A model generated the notes under the pieces. That model ran no database searches and was not told where the DNA came from. It was given only the letters and a program-made list of their open reading frames with translations. Shown in pieces: positions 53,136-62,486 of a stretch of DNA of 64,000 nucleotides. Within the stretch, counting starts at the first letter, position 1, and each line of letters begins with the position of its first letter. This stretch comes from Anabaena sp. FACHB-1237 (lineage in GTDB: Bacteria > Cyanobacteriota > Cyanobacteriia > Cyanobacteriales > Nostocaceae), in contig NZ_JACJPV010000001.1 in the NCBI RefSeq assembly GCF_014696225.1, forward strand, positions 124,001 through 188,000, written 5' to 3'. The translations under genes and the position numbers were made by a program.

Positions 53136-53915
53136 ATGACTACGATCACATCTAATGCTAATGAACTTAAACAGCAAATTACACAACTACTCAAACAATA
53201 TGAACAATCCCGTTCAGAAAGAGTCCGTAATCAATTAGTGGAACTAAATTTTGGGCTTGTCAGAAAAGAAGCTCTCTATTGGATGAATCAATGTCATGAG
53301 AGTTATGACGATTTGCTGCAAGTAGGCTCTATCGGGTTAATTAAAGCAATAGAAAAATTTGAACTTTCTAAGGGTCATGCTTTGAGTTCCTATGCGGTTC
53401 CCTATATTCGCGGGGAAATCCAACACTATTTGAGAGACAATTGTGTTACTGTGCCTATCCCCCGTCACTGGGTAACCATTCAACAAAAATCCGTTTTGCT
53501 GACTCATTGTTTCCAAGAAAAATACAATCGTCAACCTACAGATGTTGAATTAGCCGCAGGATTAAAAATTTCTGTAGATGAATGGCAAAAAATTAAATTA
53601 GCTTGGATAAATCGTAATCCTTTAAGTTTAGATGTAACAATTAAAAATCATGAACAAGAATCTACTTGTTTAAATGAATTAGTTCCAGATCACAATTATC
53701 GGAGTTTTCAATTAGCGCAGGAAGACCAGTTACTTTTACAACAAGCCTTAATGCAATTAGAAGAGCGTACTCGTCAAATTCTGGAATATGTCTTTTTACA
53801 TGATTTAACTCAGAAAGAAGTAGCAGAACAATTAGGTATTAGCATAGTTACTGTTTCTCGCCGTATCAAAAAGGGATTATATGCTTTGAAAAATTTTATA
53901 TTTGCTGCAAACTAA
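53136..53915 (+). CDS. sigF: Group 3 sigma factor SigF
   Basis: A 259-residue alternative sigma factor of the SigF/SigB type, linked in cyanobacteria to motility, pili and stress. Region 2 is ESYDDLLQVGSIGLIKAIEKF with SSYAVPYIRGEIQHYLRDN. Region 3 lies around CFQEKYNRQPTDVELAAGL. Region 4 has a helix-turn-helix, LTQKEVAEQLGISIVTVSRR. Region 1.1 is absent, consistent with group 3. ATG start. A short MITE lies just upstream and could affect its promoter. Confidence 0.92.
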   Translation: MTTITSNANELKQQITQLLKQYEQSRSERVRNQLVELNFGLVRKEALYWMNQCHESYDDLLQVGSIGLIKAIEKFELSKGHALSSYAVPYIRGEIQHYLRDNCVTVPIPRHWVTIQQKSVLLTHCFQEKYNRQPTDVELAAGLKISVDEWQKIKLAWINRNPLSLDVTIKNHEQESTCLNELVPDHNYRSFQLAQEDQLLLQQALMQLEERTRQILEYVFLHDLTQKEVAEQLGISIVTVSRRIKKGLYALKNFIFAAN

Positions 53916-54098
53916 TGTTAGAGTTATATCCGGATCCATTGGTGTCAAATTAAGGTACAGATAGCTTATTTGTTTGGGTGACCTACCCGCCCAGAAATGA
54001 TAGCGTAGCCTGCCTGGCGTGAGCCATATTTGAGGGTTAATAGCGTGCATTTTACTAAAGTAAACTGAGGTTACAAAGATTTTCATGTAGTATGTAAG

Positions 54099-54123
54099 GT
54101 TGGGTTGAGAAACGAAACCCAAC
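54099..54123. repeat. GTTGGGTT hairpin after sigF
   Basis: GTTGGGTT and AACCCAAC around a nine-base loop, followed by further GTTGGGTTTGAC repeats. It lies between converging sigF and cysteine desulfurase genes and may act as a terminator, though it has no clear U-run. Confidence 0.5.
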
Positions 54124-54185
54124 ATTTACAAGGGTTTGTTGGGTTTGACCCTCAAACCTTTGATTTATCTGAGTTTTATATTTAT

Positions 54186-55361
54186 TCAGCAAGCCCTAGT
54201 TACTAGTGAACAACTGCGTAAACTTGTCACAGTATTAATAAAATGCTCCGCAACTTGGTCTATTTCTTCGGCAGTATTAAACCTACCAATACCAAAACGT
54301 ACAGTAGCATAGGCTAATTTATCAGGATGCCCTAAAGCCTTTAAAACATAAGAAGGTGCAATATTATGGGAGGAACAAGCAGAACCAGAAGATACTGCGA
54401 CAATTGGTTGTAAACCTAAAGATAAGGCTGCACCATCTAAACCTTCCACGCTAATATTCAAATTTCCTGCTAGTCGTTTTTGGGGATGTCCATTAAGATA
54501 AATTCCCTCGATAGTTGATAATTTTTGCCATAGTCTTTCTCGCAATTGTGTTAACCTTTGATTTTCGGTTTCTTGTTCCAAAATTGCAATTTCTACAGCT
54601 TTACCAAAACCAACTATTTGCGGTGTGTATAAAGTTCCAGAACGCATTCCTTTCTCATGTCCTCCTCCATGCAATTGTGCAGCAAGTTTGACTTTAGGGT
54701 TACGTCTTCTTACATATAAAGCCCCAATACCCTTGGGACCATAAACTTTATGGGCTGTTAAAGACATCAAATCAATATTCGATTCTTCCACATTTAAAGG
54801 AATTTTACCAATGGCTTGGGCTGCATCTGTATGAAAAAGAATCTCTTTTTCATGGCATAATTTACCAACTTCTGCTAAAGGTTGTAAAACTCCAATTTCA
54901 TTATTTGCCGCCATGACAGATACTAAAATTGTATCAGGACGCAGGGCTTTTTCTAATTGTTCTAAATCTATAAAACCTTGTTGATTAACTGGTAAAATTG
55001 TGACTTCAAAACCAATACTTTTTAAATATTCACAAGGGTCTAAAACCGCTTTATGTTCTGTTGCTACTGTAATAATATGTTGACCCTTGGAAAAATAGGC
55101 TTCTGCTACACCTTTAATAGCTAAATTATTCGCTTCTGTTGCACCACTGGTAAAAACAATTTCTTCTGGTGTAGCATTAATACTACTAGCTAAAATTTCC
55201 CGGGTTTTTCTCACTGCTGCTTCTGACTCCCAACCATAAATATGACTTACACTAGCTGCATTACCAAACTTTTCTGTAAAGTAAGGAATCATTGCATTTA
55301 AGACTCTTTCATCTAGGGGTGTGGTAGCATGACAATCAAGGTAGATGGGACGATTAGACAT
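54186..55361 (-). CDS. Cysteine desulfurase (IscS/NifS family)
   Basis: A pyridoxal-phosphate enzyme that takes sulfur from cysteine for iron-sulfur clusters and thio-modifications. 391 residues. It starts with the conserved YLDCHATTPLDERVL. The PLP lysine is in SLTAHKVYGPKGIGA, PLP contacts are in TEHKAVL and HTDAAQA, and the persulfide cysteine is in SSGSACSS with the long flexible loop of group I (IscS/NifS) enzymes. It could serve general Fe-S assembly or nitrogenase; no isc or nif genes adjoin it. ATG start. Confidence 0.93.
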   Translation of the reverse strand: MSNRPIYLDCHATTPLDERVLNAMIPYFTEKFGNAASVSHIYGWESEAAVRKTREILASSINATPEEIVFTSGATEANNLAIKGVAEAYFSKGQHIITVATEHKAVLDPCEYLKSIGFEVTILPVNQQGFIDLEQLEKALRPDTILVSVMAANNEIGVLQPLAEVGKLCHEKEILFHTDAAQAIGKIPLNVEESNIDLMSLTAHKVYGPKGIGALYVRRRNPKVKLAAQLHGGGHEKGMRSGTLYTPQIVGFGKAVEIAILEQETENQRLTQLRERLWQKLSTIEGIYLNGHPQKRLAGNLNISVEGLDGAALSLGLQPIVAVSSGSACSSHNIAPSYVLKALGHPDKLAYATVRFGIGRFNTAEEIDQVAEHFINTVTSLRSCSLVTRAC

Positions 55362-55439
55362 AACTTAACTCGACAATTAATTCAACAATTAACTCAATAT
55401 TTGACCTAATTTTTTTAAGATTTTTATAATTTGATAAAG

Positions 55440-56095
55440 TTCATTTTGTTGACAATGCAAATTGAATCTATGCGATAAAGCATATCTAGGTTGATCTTTT
55501 TTTGGGGAAGTTTGATAAATTGAACATCTTCTCCATTCATTACTAATGCATATAGAGGACAATTAGCTTTAGTATTAGCCAACATATAAGTTAGTGCTTG
55601 AGGTATAGCTTTAGCTAGGGAAAACGCAGCGGTTTTAGATTCAATTACTAATAACCATAACTAACTGTTGCTGTATAACTAAAACATCAATTCGGCCTCT
55701 GATTATTTCTCCTTCATCTTCTGCTGAAATTTATACTGATAGTTCACTTCTCACAAAAAAGGTTCACCATAAAACCCGGTTAAACTTAGTAGCGGAGATA
55801 AGACTACTACCACAGAGCGGAAGTCATGCATTCAAAACGAAGACAGTATAGGCTTTTAGACGATTTAGAATGGTTGGTTTATTTACGCCAAGCTGTACTA
55901 CTAATTTTACGGTTTCTTCTGATAAAGGAGGATTCTTAACTAATCGGAGAAAATGCAATTTTACTGTGTCTAGATATTCTCTCTGTAAATCTGTAATTTC
56001 TGGCAGATTTTCGTACCATTCAGGAAGTAGTATATCATTATCTACCTGTTTTAGTCCAAATCTTTTTTCTAAATAGCCAAGACCTACATTTTTCG
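55440..56095 (-). pseudogene. Restriction-enzyme R-subunit-like (HSDR_N) gene, broken by a MITE
   Basis: On the minus strand two blocks can be joined. The N-terminal block reads YLEKRFGLKQVDNDILLPEW and QREYLDTVKLHFLRLVKN. The C-terminal block has GEIIRGRIDVLVIQQQL and, after a frameshift, VIESKTAAFSLAKAIPQALT and YALVMNGEDVQFIKL. The RGRIDVLV...ESK pattern is the PD-(D/E)XK core of HSDR_N-type endonuclease domains. A 100-bp repeat (55804-55903) separates the blocks, and there are an in-frame stop (55720 region) and a frameshift. The N-terminus is lost. Clearly inactive. Confidence 0.75.
55804..55903. repeat. TAGTACAGCTTGGCG element, copy B, inside a pseudogene
   Basis: The reverse complement matches copy A (5356-5466) over nearly its full length, including CCATTCTAAATCGTCTAAAA and TTTTGAATGCATGACTTCCG. 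AGTAGT-type sequence borders both sides (TTAGTAGTA and GGTAGTAGT), consistent with a short target duplication. The host reading frame resumes after it. Confidence 0.8.
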
Positions 56096-56447
56096 CTTAA
56101 ATGAACTGAATCATATTGATACAATAGATAAAGGTATCACTCCTATTATTATAAGGTCTGAATCATGATCTTATTTTATTCACAGGAGTAAATTACACAA
56201 ACTTAAAAATAATTAACAATTTTTAACGGTTCTACCGTACTTGTTATACTAAATCACCAGTCTCCAGTCTGAATGAGAAAACAGAGTAAAAAGGTAAACT
56301 TTATAATAATGTTCAAAATTTATGGCTTATTTCTTATGTATAGTAAGCCTTCCGAGATTTTTTGGGGCTTATTTTGGATATTAGTCTCAATTCTATCTTT
56401 ACGCGATATTTATTTACCAGTTAATCATATCTGAGGATAGCTAATAG
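56096..56447. other. Spacer upstream of the broken restriction gene
   Basis: A+T-rich, convergent on the cupin gene. No credible gene, repeat or RNA recognised. Confidence 0.4.
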
Positions 56448-56720
56448 CTACCCAAAACAATAATGTTTTTTCACATCACTAATAATTTCCCAAGTACAAC
56501 TCATACCCGCAGGAAATGTTACTAAGTCTCCTTTAGCCATTCTTACAGGTTTTCCCCCATTAGGAGTGACAATCACATCACCAGTCAAAAAGTAACAAGT
56601 TTCTTGTTCGTCATAAACCCAGGAAAATTTAGATGCTTCCTTTTGCCAAACTGGCCAGTTCTCAATACCTAACTCTTCGATAACTTCTTGACTTGGTTGA
56701 TGCTGAATTTTGATTTCCAT
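56448..56720 (-). CDS. Small cupin-domain protein
   Basis: 90 residues forming a single cupin barrel of the Cupin_3 type. Motif 1-like CYFLTGDVIVTPNGG and motif 2-like AKGDLVTFPAGMSCTWEI are separated by KPVRM. The metal-binding histidines of classic cupins are mostly replaced, so catalysis is uncertain. The next upstream gene is the Mo-nitro_C protein, 19 bp away and on the same strand, so they are probably co-transcribed. Confidence 0.85.
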   Translation of the reverse strand: MEIKIQHQPSQEVIEELGIENWPVWQKEASKFSWVYDEQETCYFLTGDVIVTPNGGKPVRMAKGDLVTFPAGMSCTWEIISDVKKHYCFG

Positions 56721-56739
56721 GACTCCCTGTTATTCCTAT

Positions 56740-57090
56740 TTAGCAGTAAGATTGAATGTCTTGTCCACACTCATCTACTAAATAACATAATGCCCGAAAA
56801 CGCAACCCTACAAACTGCTCATACAGAGGATTTAATTTACACAAGGGTGGAATATGACCAATTTTACGACCAAAAATTACTATATCACGTTCAAATGGAC
56901 ATTGAGCGGGAATTAATTTGGCGATAAAATGCGCGAATTGTGCATCTTTGACTTCTATCCCATCACACCAATTACGTAATTGTTGCAGGAGGTTTAATTT
57001 AACTTGTAACTGGTTCACCAGTTCTTGCATTTCTCCTATAGCAGTAATTAATGTGGGGAGAATTAGAGATTGAGTATTTGTTTTGATCAT
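56740..57090 (-). CDS. Mo-dependent nitrogenase C-terminal domain protein
   Basis: 116 residues. The C-terminal two thirds (VKDAQFAHFIAKLIPAQCPF; ERDIVIFGRKIGHIPPLCKL; NPLYEQFVGLRFRALCYL) match the Mo-nitro_C domain of small cyanobacterial proteins named after a nitrogenase-linked region; their role is not established. Conserved cysteines (QCPF, PLCKL, ALCYL, DECGQ, final C) may bind metal. ATG start. Followed closely by a cupin gene on the same strand. No nif genes are in view, so a link to nitrogen fixation is only by domain name. Confidence 0.85.
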   Translation of the reverse strand: MIKTNTQSLILPTLITAIGEMQELVNQLQVKLNLLQQLRNWCDGIEVKDAQFAHFIAKLIPAQCPFERDIVIFGRKIGHIPPLCKLNPLYEQFVGLRFRALCYLVDECGQDIQSYC

Positions 57091-57582
57091 GGCGAAAATC
57101 CTCTTTTGACGAATGTTTTACGAATGTCATTAAACTCGGTACAGCTATATCTAGCTTGTTACCATCTAACTTATCTTTACTTCTTTTATCTGTGAATAAT
57201 TGATATTTAATCCTGTCTTCTCCCTGAAAACTGTTCACATGAATACAAAATACCAAAGAAAATCTAAAAGTGGTATAAATTCCCTTTATAAATTTTTTAT
57301 ATTTTATATAATTTTCTCATATATTAAATTTCTATTTTTAATTATTGGAAAGTAAAGAAAATCTTATATATAGCAATTCTCTTCAGATCCCTGACTTCTC
57401 CAAGAAGTCGGGGATCTTTACATCTTATCTAAAAGCTAAAAAAAGGGGGACAAACAAAAATTTGCCTCTTGATATCGCCGAAAAAACCTGTTGCAATAAT
57501 TTTGATCAGGAAGAGCTATGTTTAACACATAAATAAAACAAATTAAAACAAGTCAATACAATACTCTATCTCTGATTAATTC
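57091..57582. other. Spacer upstream of the Mo-nitro_C gene
   Basis: Contains the hairpin repeat at 57387-57418. Short frames on both strands have no family resemblance. Promoter for the Mo-nitro_C/cupin pair expected here; no NtcA-like GTA-N8-TAC site was found by eye. Confidence 0.45.
57387..57418. repeat. CCCCGACTTCTT hairpin repeat, copy 4
   Basis: AGATCCCTGACTTCTCCAAG followed by AAGTCGGGGATCT. Same family as 7487-7518. Confidence 0.75.
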
Positions 57583-58398
57583 TTACCTAATATTAAGCGT
57601 AGTTAATAGACTGCATAATTCAGCAAATCCGTCTATTTCAGAGGATTGGGTGATATAGTTGGGTTTATGCGTTAAATAGTCTAAATACTTGTATATATTA
57701 GCGACACCAACAGAAAGAGGAAAATAATCTGAATTGAAAAGACTTTCATCATTAGGACTATCGCCCACAGTAATGACCTGTTGGGGAGAGTATGTGGGAA
57801 AATATTGAGACAAAACTTTTAATAAACCAGTAGCTTTATCCTGATTTTCAGGTTTAATATGACACTGTACATTACTATAGGTAAAACCCCAACCCATATT
57901 TTGACAAAGATCAGCCAGAGTTTTGATTTCATCAGGTGTGAGGGACGCAACATCAAAAGTCCAATCAGTGACTCGAAATTGATTATCAGCAGATTCTCGG
58001 ATTTGAGGGAAGTAACTTTGTAGTTTATTAAAAGCTATACTCAAATTTTGACGATGTTTGTGTATATCACCAATAGATGTCAAAATTACAGAATCGGAAC
58101 TTGCTGATGGATAGAATAAACCGCCATTTTCAGCTATAGCACCAATTACAGGCATCAGGCTGCTAATAGCACTAACCCAGCCTGCCGAACGTCCAGTAAT
58201 AATTAAAACTGGAATGTGGGCGATCGCTAACTGCTCCAAACTTTTTAGTAGTATAGATGTAAATTTTCCATGATTAGTCAAAGTACCATCCATATCAGTT
58301 GCGACTAGGCAATTATCGTATAAAGTCGAAATTGTTCCAGAAGAAACCTGTTGTATATTTATCAGATGATTCCTAAGATCCTGCATAGGTTTGAACAT
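57583..58398 (-). CDS. HAD-superfamily phosphatase (Cof/SPP-like)
   Basis: About 271 residues from the ATG at 58398, chosen because GGAG lies nine bases upstream; a TTG at 58416 would add six residues. Motif I is VATDMDGTLTNHG, motif II is LIITGRSAGWV, the cap holds FRVTDWTFDVASL, motif III lysine is near HIKPENQDKATGLLKVL and motif IV is ITVGDSPNDESLF. This is the HAD IIB (Cof) type that includes sucrose- and mannosyl-phosphate phosphatases. The substrate is probably a sugar phosphate but is not fixed by sequence. Confidence 0.87.
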   Translation of the reverse strand: MFKPMQDLRNHLINIQQVSSGTISTLYDNCLVATDMDGTLTNHGKFTSILLKSLEQLAIAHIPVLIITGRSAGWVSAISSLMPVIGAIAENGGLFYPSASSDSVILTSIGDIHKHRQNLSIAFNKLQSYFPQIRESADNQFRVTDWTFDVASLTPDEIKTLADLCQNMGWGFTYSNVQCHIKPENQDKATGLLKVLSQYFPTYSPQQVITVGDSPNDESLFNSDYFPLSVGVANIYKYLDYLTHKPNYITQSSEIDGFAELCSLLTTLNIR

Positions 58399-58502
58399 TA
58401 CTAAAATCTCCTGCAAATCTAAGAAATATTTATATTACATTAGTTTCCGATGGAAAAGTTAGCCATCGTCAAGATCAAGAACTGATTATTTCAGGTTGTA
58501 AA

Positions 58503-59210
58503 TTAATGATCTCGTTTATTTTGAGCATCGCGAGTTAATAAACCATCTTCCATTTCCACAATTCTATCAGCTATATCTAAAATTCGGTTATCATGGGTGA
58601 CTAGTAAAATAGCTGTTTCCTGTTCCTTAGCTAAACGTTGCATGATTTCTACTACATCACGTCCTGATTGTTTATCTAGTGCGGCTGTAGGTTCATCTGC
58701 TAATACTAGAGGAGGATGATTAACTAATGCACGAGCGATGGCTATTCTTTGTTTTTGTCCACCAGATAAATTATCTGGATAGTAATTAACTCGCTCTTGC
58801 AAACCTACTGCTTTTAACATATTTTCTGATTTGTGAATGGCTTCTTGTTGGGAAACATAATGATTTAATTCCACAGCCATTTGTACATTTTGTCTAGCAG
58901 TTAAAAAGCCCAATAAATTATGAGCTTGGAAAATATAACCAATATTACGGCGTAACTGTACTAGTTTATGTTGACTAGCACCATATAATTCATTTCCTAA
59001 AAACTTTAAACTTCCTTCTTGTACTGATCTTAAACCACCAATTAGACTTAATAAAGTAGTTTTACCTGAACCAGAAGGACCAGTCATAATTACAATTTCA
59101 CCTGGATATATTTCCAAATTAATATCAAATAAAATTTGTTTTCTCAGACTACCTCTACCATAATAATGGTTAATATTGCTAATGGATATTATTGGTTCTT
59201 TATTGTTCAT
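58503..59210 (-). CDS. devA: DevA-like ABC transporter ATPase
   Basis: Third gene of a devBCA-type operon. 235 residues with GPSGSGKTTLLSLIGGL (Walker A), GYIFQAHNLL (Q-loop), LSGGQKQRIAIARAL (signature), PLVLADEPTAALD (Walker B) and LLVTHDNRIL (switch His), typical of LolD/MacB-type ATPases. In Anabaena PCC 7120 DevBCA works with TolC to export heterocyst glycolipids; several devBCA paralogues exist, so this copy may export another lipid or peptide. About 80 bp separates it from devC. Confidence 0.9.
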   Translation of the reverse strand: MNNKEPIISISNINHYYGRGSLRKQILFDINLEIYPGEIVIMTGPSGSGKTTLLSLIGGLRSVQEGSLKFLGNELYGASQHKLVQLRRNIGYIFQAHNLLGFLTARQNVQMAVELNHYVSQQEAIHKSENMLKAVGLQERVNYYPDNLSGGQKQRIAIARALVNHPPLVLADEPTAALDKQSGRDVVEIMQRLAKEQETAILLVTHDNRILDIADRIVEMEDGLLTRDAQNKRDH

Positions 59211-59289
59211 AAGTTTACCTTTATTATGTAGGATTCAGGAGATTAAGGAGTTAGAAAAATGATATTTTACCCAATCACCAATCACCAAA

Positions 59290-60444
59290 TTAAAAAATAT
59301 CTGCCGGATCAGCAGAACTTAATTTACGAATAGCAATCATCCCGGAAATAAAACACATTAAAATAGTTAATACTATTACCATAATAGCTCTATCATAACT
59401 CATAATTATAGGTAAAAGTGTAGCATCTCTAGCAACATGATAAAGAAATAAAGCACAGGCAAATCCTGGTAAATAACCAATTACTGCTAATAGAAAAGCC
59501 TCTTGTAAAATCACCACTAATAAATAATTTTGTGTGTAACCTATAGCCTTTAAAGTAGCATATTCCGATAAATGATCTGTTACCTCTGTATACAAAATTT
59601 GATAAACAATTACAGTTCCCACAATAAAACCCATAATTGTTCCTAAAGTAAAAATAAAACCAATAGCTGTACTACTTGCCCAATAATTTCTTTCAAAATC
59701 AATAAATTCTGCTTTGGTGAAAACATTAACATCTGTGGGTAAATAACTTCTTAATTGTTGGGCTACTTGGTTAGCATCTGCACCTGATTTTAACTTAATT
59801 ATGCCAATATCAATTAACCCCCTTTGCCGATTTGTAAAAATTCTAAAAAAGTTGACATCGCTGGTAATTAAGTTACCATCTGCTCCGAAAGACGCACCTA
59901 AAGTAAATAATCCGGCTACTTTAACCTTACGTCTTCTTACTTCTGCTGTTACTAATTCCCCTTGATTAAAACTATCAGCAATTGGTCCATATTCCGTTCG
60001 GGAAGAACGATCATATAAAACTACATCAGGTAATTTTAATTTATCAAGATTTTCTTCGACTCCTGGTAAATTAAACACATTAACTTCTGGATTCATGCCA
60101 AAAATTAAAATACTTCGAGGACGGCCTGTAACTGGATTGCGCCAACTTGTATAGTCTAAATAAATCGGATGTACTGATTTAACTTGGGGTAAATCCAATG
60201 CTTTGTATAGTCGTCTTTGAGAAAAGGTTTTCATGGATAAAACAGCATTAGATTGGCTGTTAATTAAAACTACATCACCTATTAAACTGCTGTGCATTCT
60301 CACGTTACTGTAATATAATGCATCCCTAAAACCTAGCTGCATGAACATTAAAATATCTGCAAAAGCAATACCTGACAAAGCTACCGCTAGGCGAGTTTTT
60401 TCCCTTGTCAGTTGTAGCCAAGATAAAGGTATTTTTGGACTCAT
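59290..60444 (-). CDS. devC: DevC-like ABC transporter permease
   Basis: 384 residues, FtsX/MacB-type permease. An N-terminal membrane helix (VALSGIAFADILMFMQLGF) is followed by a large periplasmic domain (about 45-255) and three C-terminal helices (FIFTLGTIMGFIVGTVIVYQ; VVILQEAFLLAVIGYLPGFA; AIMVIVLTILMCFISGMIAI). The motif ATLKAIGYTQNYLL is typical of DevC. ATG start. Lies between devB (53-bp gap) and devA. Confidence 0.9.
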   Translation of the reverse strand: MSPKIPLSWLQLTREKTRLAVALSGIAFADILMFMQLGFRDALYYSNVRMHSSLIGDVVLINSQSNAVLSMKTFSQRRLYKALDLPQVKSVHPIYLDYTSWRNPVTGRPRSILIFGMNPEVNVFNLPGVEENLDKLKLPDVVLYDRSSRTEYGPIADSFNQGELVTAEVRRRKVKVAGLFTLGASFGADGNLITSDVNFFRIFTNRQRGLIDIGIIKLKSGADANQVAQQLRSYLPTDVNVFTKAEFIDFERNYWASSTAIGFIFTLGTIMGFIVGTVIVYQILYTEVTDHLSEYATLKAIGYTQNYLLVVILQEAFLLAVIGYLPGFACALFLYHVARDATLLPIIMSYDRAIMVIVLTILMCFISGMIAIRKLSSADPADIF

Positions 60445-60496
60445 TTTTTAACCTTATTGTTTAATCTTTGTGAGCATCAAATTTATTAATAACCAA

Positions 60497-61924
60497 TTAC
60501 TTATAATTAGAATCTTGGTTAATTTCCACTGTAACTTTAGCGTTTGTTAAGCCAGAAACTTGCTTGTTAAATTGTGGAGAAAGTCCAATTTTTACTTCAA
60601 TCACTCTGGCATCAACATCGGCTGCTGGATCGTTATTTAAAACATCTTTTTTGCCGATTTTTCTACCAATTTCTACTACTTTACCTTTCAATTCTCCTGT
60701 AAAAGCACCATTATCACTTGTGATAGTAGCTGTTTGACCAATGCGAACTTTACTAATACTATCTTCAGGAATTTCAGCTACTACAAACATTTCATCTGTT
60801 TGCCCAATTTCTGCTATGCCATTAGTTCCCATCATTTCACCTGATTTTGTGTGAATTTTCAGTATTTCTCCAGGAGTTGGGGCTTTGACGTAGCTTTGTT
60901 GTAGTTCTGCTTGGGCTTTTCTTACTTGTGCTAAAGCGTTAGTAACTTGGGCTTGAGCTACTTGGGCATTTAAGGGACTAACTGTTAAAATCCGGCTTAA
61001 TCTGGCTTTTTCCTCTTCTATTTGTCTTTGTAAAGTAGCAATAGTTTTATCTCTATTTACTTTAGCTTCTATAAGTTGTTGTTGTAAAGTGGCAATAGTT
61101 TTCATTTGTGTAGCTCTAGCTTGAGCTATTTGCTGTTGAATTGTTCCTATTGCTTGCTTTAAATTAGCTTGACTTTCTTTTAACTGTTGTGTAGCAGTAT
61201 TAGCGCTTAATCGGCGGCGATCGCGTTCCTGTTGAGAAATTGCCCCTTCTTGGTATAAAAAATCATAACGTCCCGCATCTACTTGGGCGTTACGTTCTTC
61301 TGCTCTAATTCTAGCTATGGTAGCTTTTAAAGAATCTCTTTGTCCTACTAATTCGGCTTCTAAACGGTTAATAGTTGCTTGTTGGGCAACTTTTTCACCA
61401 CTTAATTCTGCCGCAATTCTCTCAATTCCCGCTTGTTGAGCTTGTTTTTCACCATTTAATTGAGCTTGTAATCGGGCAATTAGCATTTTTTGAGCTTGAA
61501 TATCTTTAGGAGGTCCAGCTTTTACTTGAGCTAAATTAGCACGAGATTCTATGAGTCTGGATTTAGCCTCTTCTAATAAAGCTATGTTACTATCACGATT
61601 ATCTAAAATGGCCACAATTTGACCTTGTTGAACTTTTTGCCCCTCTTTAACTAATATTTGTTGTACTCTTGTACTTCCAGAGATACCCGCAGGAGCAGAA
61701 AGTTTGATAACTTCTCCTTTTGGTTCTAACCTACCTATGGACGTAATACTATTAGGAACTGGGGCAATAGATACAGAAGAAGTTAACTTTTTTAGCTGTT
61801 CCATTTTAGCTGTAGCTAATAATCCTACGGCAATTGCTACCGGTAAACCTACCGCAATTGCTAACCAAATTTTTGGTTGTTCAGATATTTCTATAAATTT
61901 TGGTTTTTCTTTCACCCTCGACAT
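60497..61924 (-). CDS. devB: DevB-like membrane-fusion (HlyD) protein
   Basis: First gene of the devBCA operon. 475 residues with one N-terminal helix (IWLAIAVGLPVAIAVGLLAT), a lipoyl-like half (IGRLEPKGEVIKLSAPAG; VKEGQKVQQGQIVAILD), a very long coiled coil (about 120-330, rich in Ala, Gln and Arg), the second lipoyl half (APTPGEILKIHTKSGEMMG) and a beta-barrel. It bridges the permease and a TolC-type outer-membrane channel. The coiled coil contains short internal repeats (LQAQLNGEKQAQQAGIERIA; LSGEKVAQQATINRLEAEL). ATG start. Confidence 0.9.
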   Translation of the reverse strand: MSRVKEKPKFIEISEQPKIWLAIAVGLPVAIAVGLLATAKMEQLKKLTSSVSIAPVPNSITSIGRLEPKGEVIKLSAPAGISGSTRVQQILVKEGQKVQQGQIVAILDNRDSNIALLEEAKSRLIESRANLAQVKAGPPKDIQAQKMLIARLQAQLNGEKQAQQAGIERIAAELSGEKVAQQATINRLEAELVGQRDSLKATIARIRAEERNAQVDAGRYDFLYQEGAISQQERDRRRLSANTATQQLKESQANLKQAIGTIQQQIAQARATQMKTIATLQQQLIEAKVNRDKTIATLQRQIEEEKARLSRILTVSPLNAQVAQAQVTNALAQVRKAQAELQQSYVKAPTPGEILKIHTKSGEMMGTNGIAEIGQTDEMFVVAEIPEDSISKVRIGQTATITSDNGAFTGELKGKVVEIGRKIGKKDVLNNDPAADVDARVIEVKIGLSPQFNKQVSGLTNAKVTVEINQDSNYK

Positions 61925-62347
61925 AGTATTTTACCTATTTATCTAAATTTTGGTGAGCAAATTACAACATTTGCAAAATTTACTGAAGCAATCTATTAGT
62001 CGAGTAAATTAAATGTTGAAAATTTGGGTGGGAAATTTGTAAATTGTTACTCAATTATCCAGCTTGATGCACTATGAAAAAATACTTGTAACACTTAAAA
62101 ACTTACTTTTCATATTTTTAGGTAATGTTTTTTGCTGAGGTTTTGATTATCTATTTTTTACATTCCTTGTGTAATTAGGTATTGGTTATACAGTAAATCT
62201 AAAGCTGATTAGTTTATGTATTAACATTAGCTTTTTTGTGGCAAGGTATCTGTGGTGATAACTTGAGATAAATTCTATATTTATTCGTTAAAATAAAACG
62301 TAACGGAACTTACAAAGATAAATATCCCCTATTGTCGGGGTTTATTA
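61925..62347. other. devBCA upstream region
   Basis: Presumably holds the operon promoter. The closest NtcA-like sequence is GTATTGGTTATAC near 62180, but its spacer is seven bases, not eight, so it is not claimed as a site. No gene or known RNA seen. Confidence 0.45.
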
Positions 62348-62440
62348 ATAGACATCTGGTGAAAATTAAATATGCGTTTTCTATAACCCTTGTAGAGACA
62401 TTCTATAGAACGTCTCTACATTAATTACTGAATATGTCTA
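62348..62440. repeat. TAGACATCTG element, copy 2
   Basis: Starts TAGACATCTGGTGAAAATTA, contains the palindrome GTAGAGACATTCTATAGAAC plus GTCTCTAC, and ends TTAATTACTGAATATGTCTA. Related to 15103-15193. Confidence 0.7.
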
Positions 62441-62445
62441 ATTTT

Positions 62446-62474
62446 GTGGGGGTTTAGCATTGCTAAACCCCTAC
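62446..62474. repeat. GGGGTTTAGC hairpin repeat, copy 3
   Basis: GTGGGGGTTTAGCATTGC and the complementary arm GCTAAACCCCTAC. It lies just downstream of the pcyA stop on the minus strand. Confidence 0.75.
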
Positions 62475-62486
62475 TGACTCCTATTA

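Noticed and set aside
61925-62347. NtcA site upstream of devB
   Set aside because: GTATTGGTTATAC has a seven-base spacer instead of eight and no well-placed -10 box.
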